This document shows, piece by piece, positions 16,399 to 24,805 of a stretch of 64,000 bases of DNA. The translations under genes were made by a program, and so were the position numbers. The notes under the pieces were generated by a model. It did not search any database, had not been told where the DNA came from, and saw only the letters and a program-made list of their open reading frames with translations. Origin of the DNA: Limisphaera sp049537155 (GTDB lineage Bacteria; Verrucomicrobiota; Verrucomicrobiia; Limisphaerales; Limisphaeraceae); NCBI RefSeq assembly GCF_049537155.1, contig NZ_JBMVQZ010000007.1, forward strand, positions 1 through 64,000. Direction: 5' to 3'. Position 1 is the stretch's first letter. Each line of letters starts with the position of its first letter.

Positions 16399-18206
16399 AC
16401 GGGGAAGGTTCGGAGCTGCTGCACGACGGTTTCGGCCCTGGCGCGGATGCGGGGGAGGTCGGCATCAACCAGTCCGGGTGCGTACCGGGCCTGGTTACAG
16501 AGCTGGAAAAGGTCGTGCAGTTCCCTGCAGAGGTCGGGCGAGAGTCCGGCGGGGCGGAGTCGTTCCTCGATGACGGCTTCGGTGACGGAGGAGGCGGGGA
16601 GGTCGAATCGTTCGGCGATCTGTTCCTGGAGCAGGCGGAACAGAGCGGCGTAGAACGCGTCTGGCGGGCCGGATGCGGCGAGGTTGCGGACTTCCCGGAG
16701 GGCATGGCGGATGCGGCGTCGGGCTTCGCGCTGGCGCTGGCGCCGTGGATCGGCGGCGATTGCGTCGGTGCGCCGCCGCCAGATAAGGAGGGCTGCCCAT
16801 GCCAGCAGGGGCACGCTTTGGGCGAGCCAGAAGGAGGGCCGGGTGAGCAGTGGCGGGCTGCTGGTGGCGAGGGGACCGAGGTGTTGTTTGAGGCCGAGGA
16901 TATCGCGTGCCGGTGCGGGTGGGGGACGGTGTGCGGCAGGTTCGGAGGCGAGGGTGGGCACTGGTGTGGATGCGCCGGCCCGGACCTGGAGCGGGACGGG
17001 ATCGGTGGCGATGCGGTGGTAGGAGCGGGTTTCCGGGTCGAAATAGGCGAAGTGGAGGGGCGGCAGGGCGCGGAGGCCGGCCGTTTGGGGCACCACGATC
17101 AGCTCGAAGGTTTTGGTGCCCTCGATCCCGAGGGGATCGGTGGTTTGGACGTTTTCGGTGGGCGGGTAGGTTTTGAATCCGTGCCAGTCGGGTTGCTCGG
17201 GGAGTTTGAGTGCCTCGAGCACGCCGTGGCCGCGGATCTGGATGCGGACGGTGATGGGGTCGCCCACAGCGACGTTGGTGGGGCCGGCCACGAGGGAGAG
17301 GGTGAACCGACCCACTGCGCCGTTGAATTCGGGTGGGCGATCCTGTTCCGGCAGGGGCAGGACCCGGATGGGTTTGGCGTCGGCCCGCAAAGAGATGGGG
17401 CGGGTCTCGCCGAACCGGAAAACGCCGAATCCGAAGCCGGCGAAGGGATCGCGGCGTCCGTTTTCCTGGGCGAGTTCGGCCACGAAGCTGCAGTCCAGCG
17501 GCCCCACACTGAGGGTGCCCGGGCGCGCGGCGACAAGGGTGTAGACGACGGGGATGACGGTGAACTGACCGAACTCATTTCTTTCGATGCGTTGGGGCAG
17601 CCGGGACTGTTTGAGTTGGGTGCAGGATTCGACCTGCAGGGGGGAAAGTTGCACGTTGGCGATGTTTTCGATGCGGTCACGCAGGCAGAGGTCCACCTCG
17701 ACTGTGAAGGCTTCGCCGACGAATACCTCCCGTTCCGGCAGGATGAGGCGGAGGTAGGCCAGTTGGGTGCGGGGGTCGCTACGGACGATTTTCAGTTGAA
17801 GCGGCTGGCTGGACAGTGCTTGACCGTTCACGCGCACCTGGATGGCGGGCAGCGTGTAATCGCCGGGTTGCTGGCCGAGGACGGTGTACTTGTGCGTGAC
17901 GGTGGTGCTGATGCGGCCGTTGACCATGATGACCTGGCGTGAGGGTCCGAGGTAGGTGATTTGGAGGCCGGGCGGCGAGGGGATTTGGGGAACCTGGTCC
18001 GGTTCGCCGCCGGTGAAGCTGAGGTCGAGCGTGACCGGTTCACCCACGGGGGCGACCTGGCGGTCCAGGGAGGCGTGAAAGGTGGGGGTGGCGGCGCAGC
18101 AGAGCCAGAGGGCTGCGAGCCAGCCCAGCAGGCCGAGGGCGGCTTTCTGCCGGGCCGTGCGTGTCCGGGCTGCATTGGTTGTCGAGCTGGCTCTGTTCAT
18201 CCGCAT
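16395..18206 (-). CDS. batD: BatD-like protein (oxygen tolerance family)
   Basis: A large exported protein. A signal peptide in the first 45 residues is followed by repeated immunoglobulin-like beta domains ('PVGEPVTLDLSFTGGEP', later 'VFVGEAFTVEVDL' and 'AVGDPITVRIQIRG'), a transmembrane helix near residue 470 and a cytoplasmic helical tail. This is the arrangement of BatD (PF13584). Starts at 18200, 18206 and 18221 are all possible; none has a clear ribosome-binding site. It follows apbE by about 110 bases and overlaps batE. In Bacteroides the Bat proteins are linked to aerotolerance; the molecular function is not known. Confidence 0.8.
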   Translation of the reverse strand: MRMNRASSTTNAARTRTARQKAALGLLGWLAALWLCCAATPTFHASLDRQVAPVGEPVTLDLSFTGGEPDQVPQIPSPPGLQITYLGPSRQVIMVNGRISTTVTHKYTVLGQQPGDYTLPAIQVRVNGQALSSQPLQLKIVRSDPRTQLAYLRLILPEREVFVGEAFTVEVDLCLRDRIENIANVQLSPLQVESCTQLKQSRLPQRIERNEFGQFTVIPVVYTLVAARPGTLSVGPLDCSFVAELAQENGRRDPFAGFGFGVFRFGETRPISLRADAKPIRVLPLPEQDRPPEFNGAVGRFTLSLVAGPTNVAVGDPITVRIQIRGHGVLEALKLPEQPDWHGFKTYPPTENVQTTDPLGIEGTKTFELIVVPQTAGLRALPPLHFAYFDPETRSYHRIATDPVPLQVRAGASTPVPTLASEPAAHRPPPAPARDILGLKQHLGPLATSSPPLLTRPSFWLAQSVPLLAWAALLIWRRRTDAIAADPRRQRQREARRRIRHALREVRNLAASGPPDAFYAALFRLLQEQIAERFDLPASSVTEAVIEERLRPAGLSPDLCRELHDLFQLCNQARYAPGLVDADLPRIRARAETVVQQLRTFPV

Positions 18207-18319
18207 GCTGCAAGGGTGCATTCTGCGCGCATTCGGGTTTGAGGCAAGAACACCGTGCCTTTGGTGGGTTGGATGGGCGGGAGGCGGGGAGGGTTCAAAC
18301 CGGGATCGGCCGGGTCAGC

Positions 18320-19327
18320 TCAAAGGGATTTGACAATGGTTTGGTAAGCCGGGTGCGGTTCCAGTCCATGCGTTCGGATGTGCCAGTTGCCTTCGCGCCG
18401 GGAGAGGACGAGTCCGCGAAGATCGGGCCAGAGCCGGCTGAGTTGTTCGAGGCCGGGTTCGCCCAGCACGAGCAGGGCGGTGGAGAGTGCGTCGGCGTCG
18501 GTGGGGGAGCGTGTGACGACGGCCGCCAGGACGGCGTCGGAGGCCGGGCGACCTGTGCGTGGGTCGATGACGTGGCCGTGCTGACCTTCCTCGTCGGTGA
18601 ATGCCTTTCCCCAGACGGCCGAGACGGAGAGTGCGCGGTCGCGCAGGTTCACGACGGCGAGGGGTGGTGCTTGGGGTTGGCGGAGTTCGGGCGGGGGGTC
18701 AATGGCGACCTGCCAGGCCTCGGCGTCCGGTGGGGTGCCGAGGCCGAAGGCGGTGCTGGTGCCGCCATGGAGGAGGGCCGAGGTGATGCCGGCGTCGCGA
18801 AGAATCTCGACGGCCTGTTCGATGGCGTAGCCTTTGCCGATGCCGCCCAGGTCGATGCGCATGCCGGGGCGGAGGAACCGTGCGGACCAGTTCGGGCGGT
18901 CCAATTCCAGATGCTGCACGCCGACGCGTTCCCGGGCGGCTTGGAGGGTGGCGGGATCCGGGCGGTGACCGGGTCCGCCAGTGAATCCCCATGCCTCCAT
19001 CAGGGGCGCCACGGTGATGTCGAACGCCCCGCCGGTGGCTCGTGCCAGGCTCACTGCGCGGTGAAGGAGTGTCCAGACCTCGGGCAGGAGCCGTACCGGT
19101 CCGGTGGCGCCGTGTTGGTTGAGTCGGGTGATTTCGCTGTCGGGCCGGTAGAAGCTGAGGCGGGCTTCGAGTCGTTCGACCTCGGCCAGGGCTTCTTCAG
19201 CGGCTGCGCGGAGGGCGGATGGTTGCTCACCGTAGAGAAGGATTTCGAACCGTGTGGCCATGGCCTCGAGGGCGGCGCGGACGGCCACGGGCTGGTGTGA
19301 GGGCACAGGTTCCGGCGGTGGGTTCAT
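18320..19327 (-). CDS. apbE: FAD:protein FMN transferase
   Basis: Attaches FMN covalently to a Thr or Ser of flavoproteins such as RnfG and NqrC. The sequence has the ApbE hallmarks: 'MATRFEILLYG' near the start, 'TGGAFDITVAPL', 'RIDLGGIGKGYAID'-type motif (here IEQ after GYA), 'LLHGGTST' and the late 'HVIDPRTGRP' with the metal-binding 'DADALSTAL'. At 335 residues it is of family length. No lipobox is seen, so it is probably a cytoplasmic form. It lies 12 bases behind the LysE-family gene in the psd-pssA-lysE-apbE run. Confidence 0.9.
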   Translation of the reverse strand: MNPPPEPVPSHQPVAVRAALEAMATRFEILLYGEQPSALRAAAEEALAEVERLEARLSFYRPDSEITRLNQHGATGPVRLLPEVWTLLHRAVSLARATGGAFDITVAPLMEAWGFTGGPGHRPDPATLQAARERVGVQHLELDRPNWSARFLRPGMRIDLGGIGKGYAIEQAVEILRDAGITSALLHGGTSTAFGLGTPPDAEAWQVAIDPPPELRQPQAPPLAVVNLRDRALSVSAVWGKAFTDEEGQHGHVIDPRTGRPASDAVLAAVVTRSPTDADALSTALLVLGEPGLEQLSRLWPDLRGLVLSRREGNWHIRTHGLEPHPAYQTIVKSL

Positions 19328-19339
19328 GGCTGCCGGGTG

Positions 19340-20032
19340 TCAGTGGTGTCGGTGTGCGGCCAGCTGCCAGGCGATGTGGGCGCCGTGAACAGCGGCCAGT
19401 ACGAGGAGGGCCACGCCGGATGCCCGTTCCATTTTCAGGAGGGCGGATTCGCTGAGGCGGCCCACGCCATGGGAGGCGCCCCAACTCAGGGCGGTGAACC
19501 AGCCGAGGGTGGCGGTGCCCACGCCGAGCAGACAGGCGAGTTTGCCCGCCCAACGAGGGTCCACCCAACCGCGGGACATGAAGTTGCCGGCGAGGATGAT
19601 CCAGAAGAGCAGCACGCCGGGATTGGCGAGGGTGCGGATCCAACCGATCCAGAAGGCCGAGCGGGGGTGGAAGCGTGCGTCCAGTTGGGCCTCGATGCGG
19701 TGTTCCACGCGGCTGTTTCGGCTGACGCTGGTGGCGGCAGCCACCGAGCGCGTCAGGAGGAACTTCAGGCCCAGGAACACGAGAAACAGGAAGCTGAAGA
19801 CCTCCATGAAACTTTCGACCAGGGGCTGGCCGAAGAAGGAGGAGACGCCCGCAAACGCGATGGCGCAGTAGAGCACCTCCATGGAGGCGGCGCCCAGGCC
19901 GATGAACCAGCCGCGGCGAAATCCCCAACGGGCGGCTTCGTTCATGATGGTAAGGTTGACGGGGCCGACCGGGATCGAGAGCAACAGCCCGCTGATCCAG
20001 CCGGTCAGGCCGGAAATGATCACCTCGCGCAC
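19340..20032 (-). CDS. LysE/RhtB-family amino-acid exporter
   Basis: An inner-membrane protein with six hydrophobic segments. The family N-terminal pattern is present: 'SIPVGPVNLTIMNEAARWGFRRGW' positions 19-42, with the conserved Pro-Val-Gly-Pro turn and the Gly-rich second helix, and a later 'NPGVLLFWI'. Members export amino acids such as lysine, threonine or homoserine; the substrate cannot be told. The start overlaps the 3' end of pssA by 13 bases, so translation is likely coupled. Confidence 0.82.
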   Translation of the reverse strand: MREVIISGLTGWISGLLLSIPVGPVNLTIMNEAARWGFRRGWFIGLGAASMEVLYCAIAFAGVSSFFGQPLVESFMEVFSFLFLVFLGLKFLLTRSVAAATSVSRNSRVEHRIEAQLDARFHPRSAFWIGWIRTLANPGVLLFWIILAGNFMSRGWVDPRWAGKLACLLGVGTATLGWFTALSWGASHGVGRLSESALLKMERASGVALLVLAAVHGAHIAWQLAAHRHH

Positions 20033-20958
20033 GGTGGTTTTCCTCCTTCCGAGGGTGCATCCGGGGTGGCCGCTTCAGGTGGCTCCATTTCCTCTTCGTC
20101 TTCGATTTCACGGCGGACTGCCCGGGACAACCTGGGTCGGATGAACCCGTAGACGAGGTAGGCCGTGAAGAACCCTGGCAGCACGTAAAAGAGCACCTTT
20201 TCACGCAGGACCAGCAGCATGCCGAGGAAGAGGGCCGCGCCGATGGCTTTGGTAAACGTGCTGGTGGCGCGTAACCCGAGCGATTTGAAGCTCGGGTACC
20301 GGACCGTGCTGACCATCATGACCGACAGGAAGACCAGCACCACCGCGGGGATGTAACGCCAGCGGCCGAGGTCGCGTTCGTTTTCGTTGAGGTGAATGAT
20401 GAGGAGGGTCAGGGAGACGACGAGCCCGGCGGCCGAGGGGATGGGGAAGCCGATGAATTCGCCGGTCGCCCCGTTGCCCTGGGCGGCCAGCACGTTGAAT
20501 CTTGCCAATCGAAAGGCCCCGCACAACAGGTACACGGAGGCGATGAACCAACCGACCTGCGGATGGTTGACGAACACGTCGGCCAGCACGACGCGGTGGA
20601 CCAGGAACGCCGGTGCCACGCCGAAGGAGATCAGGTCGGCCAAAGAATCGAATTCGCGGCCGAAGGGGCTGTCGATGCCGCCCATGCGGGCCACGCGGCC
20701 GTCGAAGAGGTCGAAGATGCAGGCCAAGAGGATGAAGCCCATGGCCACCTTGATCGGGCCCCAGTTGACGATGCCCTCGGGGGAGGGCGTGAGGTCGGCT
20801 TCGACGATTTTGGTCAGGGCGACGAACCCGCAGAAGAGGTTTCCGGCGGTCAGCAGGTTGGGCAGGAAATAGATTTGGAGTTTTGCGTCGGGGTCGGAGG
20901 GATCCCGGGCCGGGCGCGCCTGCGGTGTTCGATGGCCTCCTGGCATGCGATCTGCCAT
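20020..20958 (-). CDS. pssA: CDP-diacylglycerol--serine O-phosphatidyltransferase
   Basis: Makes phosphatidylserine from CDP-diacylglycerol and serine in the inner membrane. The CDP-alcohol phosphotransferase motif is complete: Asp86-Gly87, Ala90-Arg91, Gly100, Asp104 and Asp108, with eight or more hydrophobic helices around it. A charged acidic C-terminal tail is extra. Psd, the next enzyme of the pathway, is encoded immediately upstream with one base between the genes, so phosphatidylethanolamine synthesis is encoded as a unit. Confidence 0.94.
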   Translation of the reverse strand: MADRMPGGHRTPQARPARDPSDPDAKLQIYFLPNLLTAGNLFCGFVALTKIVEADLTPSPEGIVNWGPIKVAMGFILLACIFDLFDGRVARMGGIDSPFGREFDSLADLISFGVAPAFLVHRVVLADVFVNHPQVGWFIASVYLLCGAFRLARFNVLAAQGNGATGEFIGFPIPSAAGLVVSLTLLIIHLNENERDLGRWRYIPAVVLVFLSVMMVSTVRYPSFKSLGLRATSTFTKAIGAALFLGMLLVLREKVLFYVLPGFFTAYLVYGFIRPRLSRAVRREIEDEEEMEPPEAATPDAPSEGGKPPCAR

Positions 20959-20959
20959 T

Positions 20960-21646
20960 TTACTCCCACCGGGCGACGATGGTTTCGCCGCCCCTGACGC
21001 GGTCGCCGACCTTCACTTCCACCCGGGCGCGCAGGGGCAGGTAGAGTTCCACGCGGGAGCCGAACTGGATGAGGCCGATGCGATCGCCCTGGTCCAGTTC
21101 TTCCCCGGCTTCGACGAAGGGGACGATGCGGCGGGCCACCACGCCGGCGATCAGGCGGACGGCCACGCGTTCGCCGGGCGGGTCGTTGACATCGAGGCCC
21201 AGCAGCACGTTTTCGTTGTAACTGCTGCTTTCGGTGCGGAGCGCGCTCAGGTAGACGCCCGGCGTGTGCTTGCGGATGGCCACGCGTCCTGCGACGGGTG
21301 CGTACTGGACGTGCACGTCGAAAACGGAAAGGAAGATGGAGATCCGATGGCACTCGCCGCCGAGGAACCAGCGTTCCGTGGTGCGATCCACCACGTCCAC
21401 GCGCCCGTGAGCCGGGGCCAGAATCAGCCCGTGCCCCTGCGGCACGCGCGGTGTCGGATCCCGGAAGAAGAAAAGGGTGAAGAGGGCAAAAGCGGCCCAG
21501 ATGCAGACGAAGGCGGTGGAGAGCATGAGGACCAGGGAGCCCAGCAACCAGGCGCAAAGGGCGCCCAGCAGGACCAGGGCCAGCACCCCGAAGGTCCAGC
21601 TCACCATCCGCAGCGCCGCGCGGCGCGCCTTCCCGGCATGTTTCAT
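20960..21646 (-). CDS. psd: Phosphatidylserine decarboxylase (short, archaeal-type proenzyme)
   Basis: Converts phosphatidylserine to phosphatidylethanolamine. Two hydrophobic segments near residues 15-60 anchor the protein. The self-cleavage site Gly196-Ser197 in 'FGSRVEL' would yield the pyruvoyl group, and 'HRISIFLSVFDVHVQ' carries the conserved His residues. At 228 residues it belongs to the short Psd class rather than the 320-residue E. coli type. It is the first gene of the minus-strand run psd-pssA-lysE-apbE-batD-batE. Confidence 0.92.
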   Translation of the reverse strand: MKHAGKARRAALRMVSWTFGVLALVLLGALCAWLLGSLVLMLSTAFVCIWAAFALFTLFFFRDPTPRVPQGHGLILAPAHGRVDVVDRTTERWFLGGECHRISIFLSVFDVHVQYAPVAGRVAIRKHTPGVYLSALRTESSSYNENVLLGLDVNDPPGERVAVRLIAGVVARRIVPFVEAGEELDQGDRIGLIQFGSRVELYLPLRARVEVKVGDRVRGGETIVARWE

Positions 21647-21967
21647 GGCGCCAGCTTACGTCCGCCCCGGGGGGCTTCAAGATCCAAACGGGCGGGCGGA
21701 GGGGCGCGATCGGGTTTCCGGGGGTTCGATTGGCGGGGGTTCACAGGCCGGCGGCGCCTGTGGAGGGGGACGTCGGCTGCTGCACCGGGCGGTTGGTATA
21801 CGGGGCTGACCGGCCCAGGATGCGGCGGCTGCGGGACGGCGGGCGATGCGAGGGGCGCGTGGTGAGGGTTTGCCGGTGGTGGGCGGTTGGGGACGATGTC
21901 CGGGGTTTGCGGGTCGCAGGGTGGTTCTTGCTCTCGAGGGCGGTTTGCCGTTTGCTCGGCCGGTACG
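21647..21967. other. Divergent intergenic region
   Basis: About 320 bases between psd (minus) and a membrane protein (plus). It must carry the promoter of the six-gene minus-strand operon, but no convincing -35/-10 pair or operator dyad was picked out by eye. Confidence 0.4.
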
Positions 21968-22774
21968 ATGGGGAAAGGTGGTGAGAGGGTGAACGCGGGC
22001 CGCTCGCATGCGCCGGGCGGTGGACGAGGTTTTCCGCCTTGTCCGAGCTGGGGGCTGTTGGTGGTGGTGCAGATTCTGACGGCGCTGGCGGGCGGGTGTG
22101 CGGTGGCATGGAGCGCGTCCCGGGTGATGGCGCCGGTGATCCGGGGGTGCTTGGACGCGTGGGAACGGCCGCTGCGGTGCGAGGGCGGTCGGTGGGCGTT
22201 TCCGGATGACCGTGTGCACCTGGTTGCCGAGACGCGGGATCTGGCGGTGGTGGTGGATCCCGGCCAGTCGGGGCAGCTGCGATCGGCGGCGCTTTTTCAG
22301 GTGCAATGGGGTCGGTCGAGTCTGCGGGTGTACGGTCCGCTCGGGTGGTGGGAGGTGGGTTTTCCGTCCTCGTGGAATGTGGAGCTGGATCCGGAGGCGG
22401 TGCGTGCGGCCTGGGAGGCGTGGCGCCCGTTTGTGGGGTTGGCGTTGGCGCTGGGGGCGGCGACGGTTTTGCTGGTGGTGTGGTATGGGAGCGCCTGCGT
22501 GTACGGGCTGGTGGTGGGTGGGCTGGCGGTTCTCCTGGGGCGCAGCGCGTCGGTGGGGCGCGTGCTGCGGGTGTGTTTGACCCTGCAGATACCCGGCGCG
22601 TGGTTGATGGCGGCGGGGGTGGCGGGCTACGGCATGGGCTGGCTGGACTTGCCGGGTCTGGCGGTGGTGGCGGCCGGGCACTGGGCGTTGACGTTGCTGT
22701 TGCTGGTGCCGGTGCCCTTTTGTCTGCCGCGGCGTGGGAAGGGCGGGCGGGGCAGGAATCCGTTTCTGGGCTGA
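21968..22774 (+). CDS. Hypothetical membrane protein (268 aa)
   Basis: Not assigned. A hydrophobic segment near residues 26-47 is followed by about 100 exported residues containing 'VVVDPGQSGQLRSAALFQVQWG', then four hydrophobic segments between about 155 and 255 and a basic end. The pattern, one helix, a periplasmic sensor-sized loop, then four helices, is like the membrane part of some sensors, but no signalling domain follows. ATG 21968 is used; GTG 21989 is an alternative. The gene stands alone between psd (divergent) and trpG. Confidence 0.5.
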   Translation: MGKGGERVNAGRSHAPGGGRGFPPCPSWGLLVVVQILTALAGGCAVAWSASRVMAPVIRGCLDAWERPLRCEGGRWAFPDDRVHLVAETRDLAVVVDPGQSGQLRSAALFQVQWGRSSLRVYGPLGWWEVGFPSSWNVELDPEAVRAAWEAWRPFVGLALALGAATVLLVVWYGSACVYGLVVGGLAVLLGRSASVGRVLRVCLTLQIPGAWLMAAGVAGYGMGWLDLPGLAVVAAGHWALTLLLLVPVPFCLPRRGKGGRGRNPFLG

Positions 22775-22919
22775 GGAGGCGGGTGTGGGCGGGCTCGTAG
22801 CGGCATGGGGCCGGCGGGCGCGGAGGGTGGTGGGAGGGGCGGGACCGGGATGGGGCGGGTCGGGCAAGCGTGCGTTTGGCAACCGGGCAGGGCACGGGTA
22901 GAGTGAGGTCGGGCCGAAT

Positions 22920-23588
22920 ATGTTGCTGGTCATCGACAACTACGATTCGTTCACGTACAACCTGGTGCAATACCTTGGCGAGATGGGCGTGGCCATGAAG
23001 GTGGTGCGCAACGACGAGGTCACGCTGGAGCAGATCGAGGCCTGGCAACCGGACCGGCTGCTGATCTCGCCGGGTCCCTGCTCGCCACGGGAGGCCGGGT
23101 TGTCGTGCGAGGTGATTCGTCGTTTGGGCGGGCGGATTCCGACCCTGGGGGTTTGTCTGGGGCACCAGTGCATCGGGCAGGTGTTTGGTGCGCGGGTGGT
23201 GGTGAACTACCGGATGATGCACGGGAAGACCTCGATGATCCACCATGACGGGCGGGATCTGTTTGCCGGGTTGCCGAATCCGTTCCGTGCCACGCGCTAT
23301 CATTCGCTGGTGATCGAGCCGGAGAGTTTGCCGGAGTGTTTGGAGGTGACGGCCCGGAGCGAGGAGGGCGAGATCATGGGGGTGCGGCATCGGGAGCTGC
23401 CCATCTGGGGTGTGCAGTTTCATCCGGAGAGCATCCTGACGGAGTGCGGGCGCGAGCTGTTGCGGAATTTTTTGCGGATGGGTGCGGCCGGGCATGCGGC
23501 GGGTGCGTCCGATGTTGCGGGCGGTGCGGGGGCCGGGGGAGCTGCCGGGCGGGGCGGAGCGGCGGGGAAGGGTCTTCAGGCGGACTGA
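22920..23588 (+). CDS. trpG: Anthranilate/aminodeoxychorismate synthase, glutamine amidotransferase subunit
   Basis: A class I glutamine amidotransferase giving ammonia to anthranilate or p-aminobenzoate synthase. The triad is visible: Cys79 in 'GVCLGHQ', His168 and Glu170 in 'FHPES'; the start 'LLVIDNYDSFTYNLVQYLGE' is typical. PabA and TrpG cannot be told apart here because no trpE or pabB neighbour is present. The last 35 residues are an odd Gly/Ala-rich low-complexity tail beyond the normal family end. Confidence 0.9.
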   Translation: MLLVIDNYDSFTYNLVQYLGEMGVAMKVVRNDEVTLEQIEAWQPDRLLISPGPCSPREAGLSCEVIRRLGGRIPTLGVCLGHQCIGQVFGARVVVNYRMMHGKTSMIHHDGRDLFAGLPNPFRATRYHSLVIEPESLPECLEVTARSEEGEIMGVRHRELPIWGVQFHPESILTECGRELLRNFLRMGAAGHAAGASDVAGGAGAGGAAGRGGAAGKGLQAD

Positions 23589-23603
23589 AAATTTTTTAAA
23601 AAA
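23588..23603. other. A4-T6-A6 tract in a G+C-rich setting
   Basis: Directly at the trpG stop codon lies AAAATTTTTTAAAAAA, the most A+T-rich run seen in the window. It may act as an UP-like element or bend ahead of the RRM gene's promoter, or as part of a transcript end. Neither is proven. Confidence 0.4.
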
Positions 23604-23780
23604 GTTCTTGCGGTCGGCGGGAATTTCGGCATGTTGGTGCGCGTCTGGACGGTGGACCGGCCACTTTCCAGGACTTGGTGAATCTTCAGGTGAACGGTTG
23701 TTGTTCGGTGATGATTCGAAACCCGGCGGTTCGGGAACGGTCTTGGTGAAGTTGCGGGAAATCGCGGACACGAACATCAC

Positions 23781-24089
23781 ATGAACAACAAACTGTTTGT
23801 AGGAAACCTCTCCTATCACACCACGGAAAACGATCTGCAGGATGCCTTCAGTGCGCACGGGCACGTTGTGGAGGTGAATCTGATGACCGACCGTTCCACG
23901 GGGCGTTCCCGCGGATTTGCCTTTGTGACGATGAGCACGGACGACGAGGCCCAGGCGGCGATTCAAGCGTTGCATGGCGCGTCGTTGGGCGGCCGTCCGT
24001 TGACGGTGAACGTGGCGCGGCCGCGTGAGGAGCGTTCGTTTGGTGGCGGGGGTCGCCGGCCGCACTCCGGCGGGCGCAGCCGCTATTGA
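23781..24089 (+). CDS. RNA-binding protein with one RRM domain
   Basis: A 102-residue single RRM protein of the bacterial/cyanobacterial Rbp type. RNP2 is 'LFVGNL' (5-10) and RNP1 is 'RGFAFVTM' (44-51), both with the aromatic residues that stack on RNA. A Gly/Arg/Ser-rich tail follows from residue 82. Such proteins bind single-stranded RNA and are often cold-inducible. A leader of about 190 bases separates it from trpG, and an intrinsic terminator lies 34 bases after the stop, so it is probably its own transcription unit. Confidence 0.93.
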   Translation: MNNKLFVGNLSYHTTENDLQDAFSAHGHVVEVNLMTDRSTGRSRGFAFVTMSTDDEAQAAIQALHGASLGGRPLTVNVARPREERSFGGGGRRPHSGGRSRY

Positions 24090-24122
24090 GGTTTTGCGGG
24101 TTCCGAGAGGATTCTGCACACG

Positions 24123-24153
24123 GGGCGGCACCGTTTCCGGGCGCCGCCCTTTT
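24123..24153 (+). terminator. Intrinsic terminator after the RRM gene
   Basis: GGGCGGC (24123-24129) pairs with GCCGCCC (24143-24149) across a 13-base loop and is followed at once by TTTT and then CGTTT. The position just behind the RRM gene supports the call. Confidence 0.75.
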
Positions 24154-24295
24154 CGTTTGAGGGCGGGGATCCGTGGGGGTGGGGGCGTTTGTTGGAGTGT
24201 CGGGCGGAGTGGGAAGCGCGGCCCGGCGGGGAGGGGCGTTCCGGGGCGCGGCCGGGTCTTTGACAGGGTGGGATCGGCTGATTAGTGTGGGCGGC

Positions 24296-24793
24296 ATGGA
24301 AGTGCTGCATGCCCCGTGGCGGATCCGGTACATACTGGCACCCAAGCCGCCGGCCGGGGACGGCTCGCTGTTCACGCGGATTGCGCAGTCGAATGACGAC
24401 GAGGCGAACCTGGTGGTGGCGCGGGATCGGACGTGTTTTGCGTTGTTGAACCGGTATCCGTACAACGGGGGGCACCTGATGGTGGTGCCGTATCGTCAGG
24501 TGGCGGAGTTGGGGGAGTTGAGCTTGGAGGAGCTGACGGACCTGATGCGACTGACGCAGCGTTGTGTGGCGGCCTTGAAACGGCTGATGAACCCGGACGG
24601 GTTCAACATCGGGCTGAACCAGGGGCGCGCAGCCGGGGCCGGGATTGAGGAGCATCTGCACCTGCACATCGTGCCGCGCTGGGTGGGGGACACGAATTTC
24701 ATGCCGGTGCTTGCGGATACGAAGGTTTTGCCCGAGGCGTTGAGTGAGACAGCGGCACGCCTGAGGGAGGTTTTGCAAACCCTGACTGTTTGA
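24296..24793 (+). CDS. HIT-family nucleotide hydrolase/phosphorylase
   Basis: A 165-residue histidine-triad protein. The triad is His120-x-His122-x-His124 in 'HLHLHIVPRW', with 'LNRYPYNGGHLMVVP' as the nucleotide-binding part. It is of the Ap4A-phosphorylase-like bacterial branch. The substrate is probably a dinucleoside polyphosphate or nucleoside phosphoramidate. ATG 24296 is used because the in-frame upstream extension is unlike the family. It precedes phoH by 12 bases. Confidence 0.9.
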   Translation: MEVLHAPWRIRYILAPKPPAGDGSLFTRIAQSNDDEANLVVARDRTCFALLNRYPYNGGHLMVVPYRQVAELGELSLEELTDLMRLTQRCVAALKRLMNPDGFNIGLNQGRAAGAGIEEHLHLHIVPRWVGDTNFMPVLADTKVLPEALSETAARLREVLQTLTV

Positions 24794-24805
24794 GACGCCG
24801 AACGC

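Noticed and set aside
21741..24131. 796-codon minus-strand frame over trpG and the RRM gene
   Set aside because: Antisense of genes with intact catalytic motifs; composition is that of a shadow frame.
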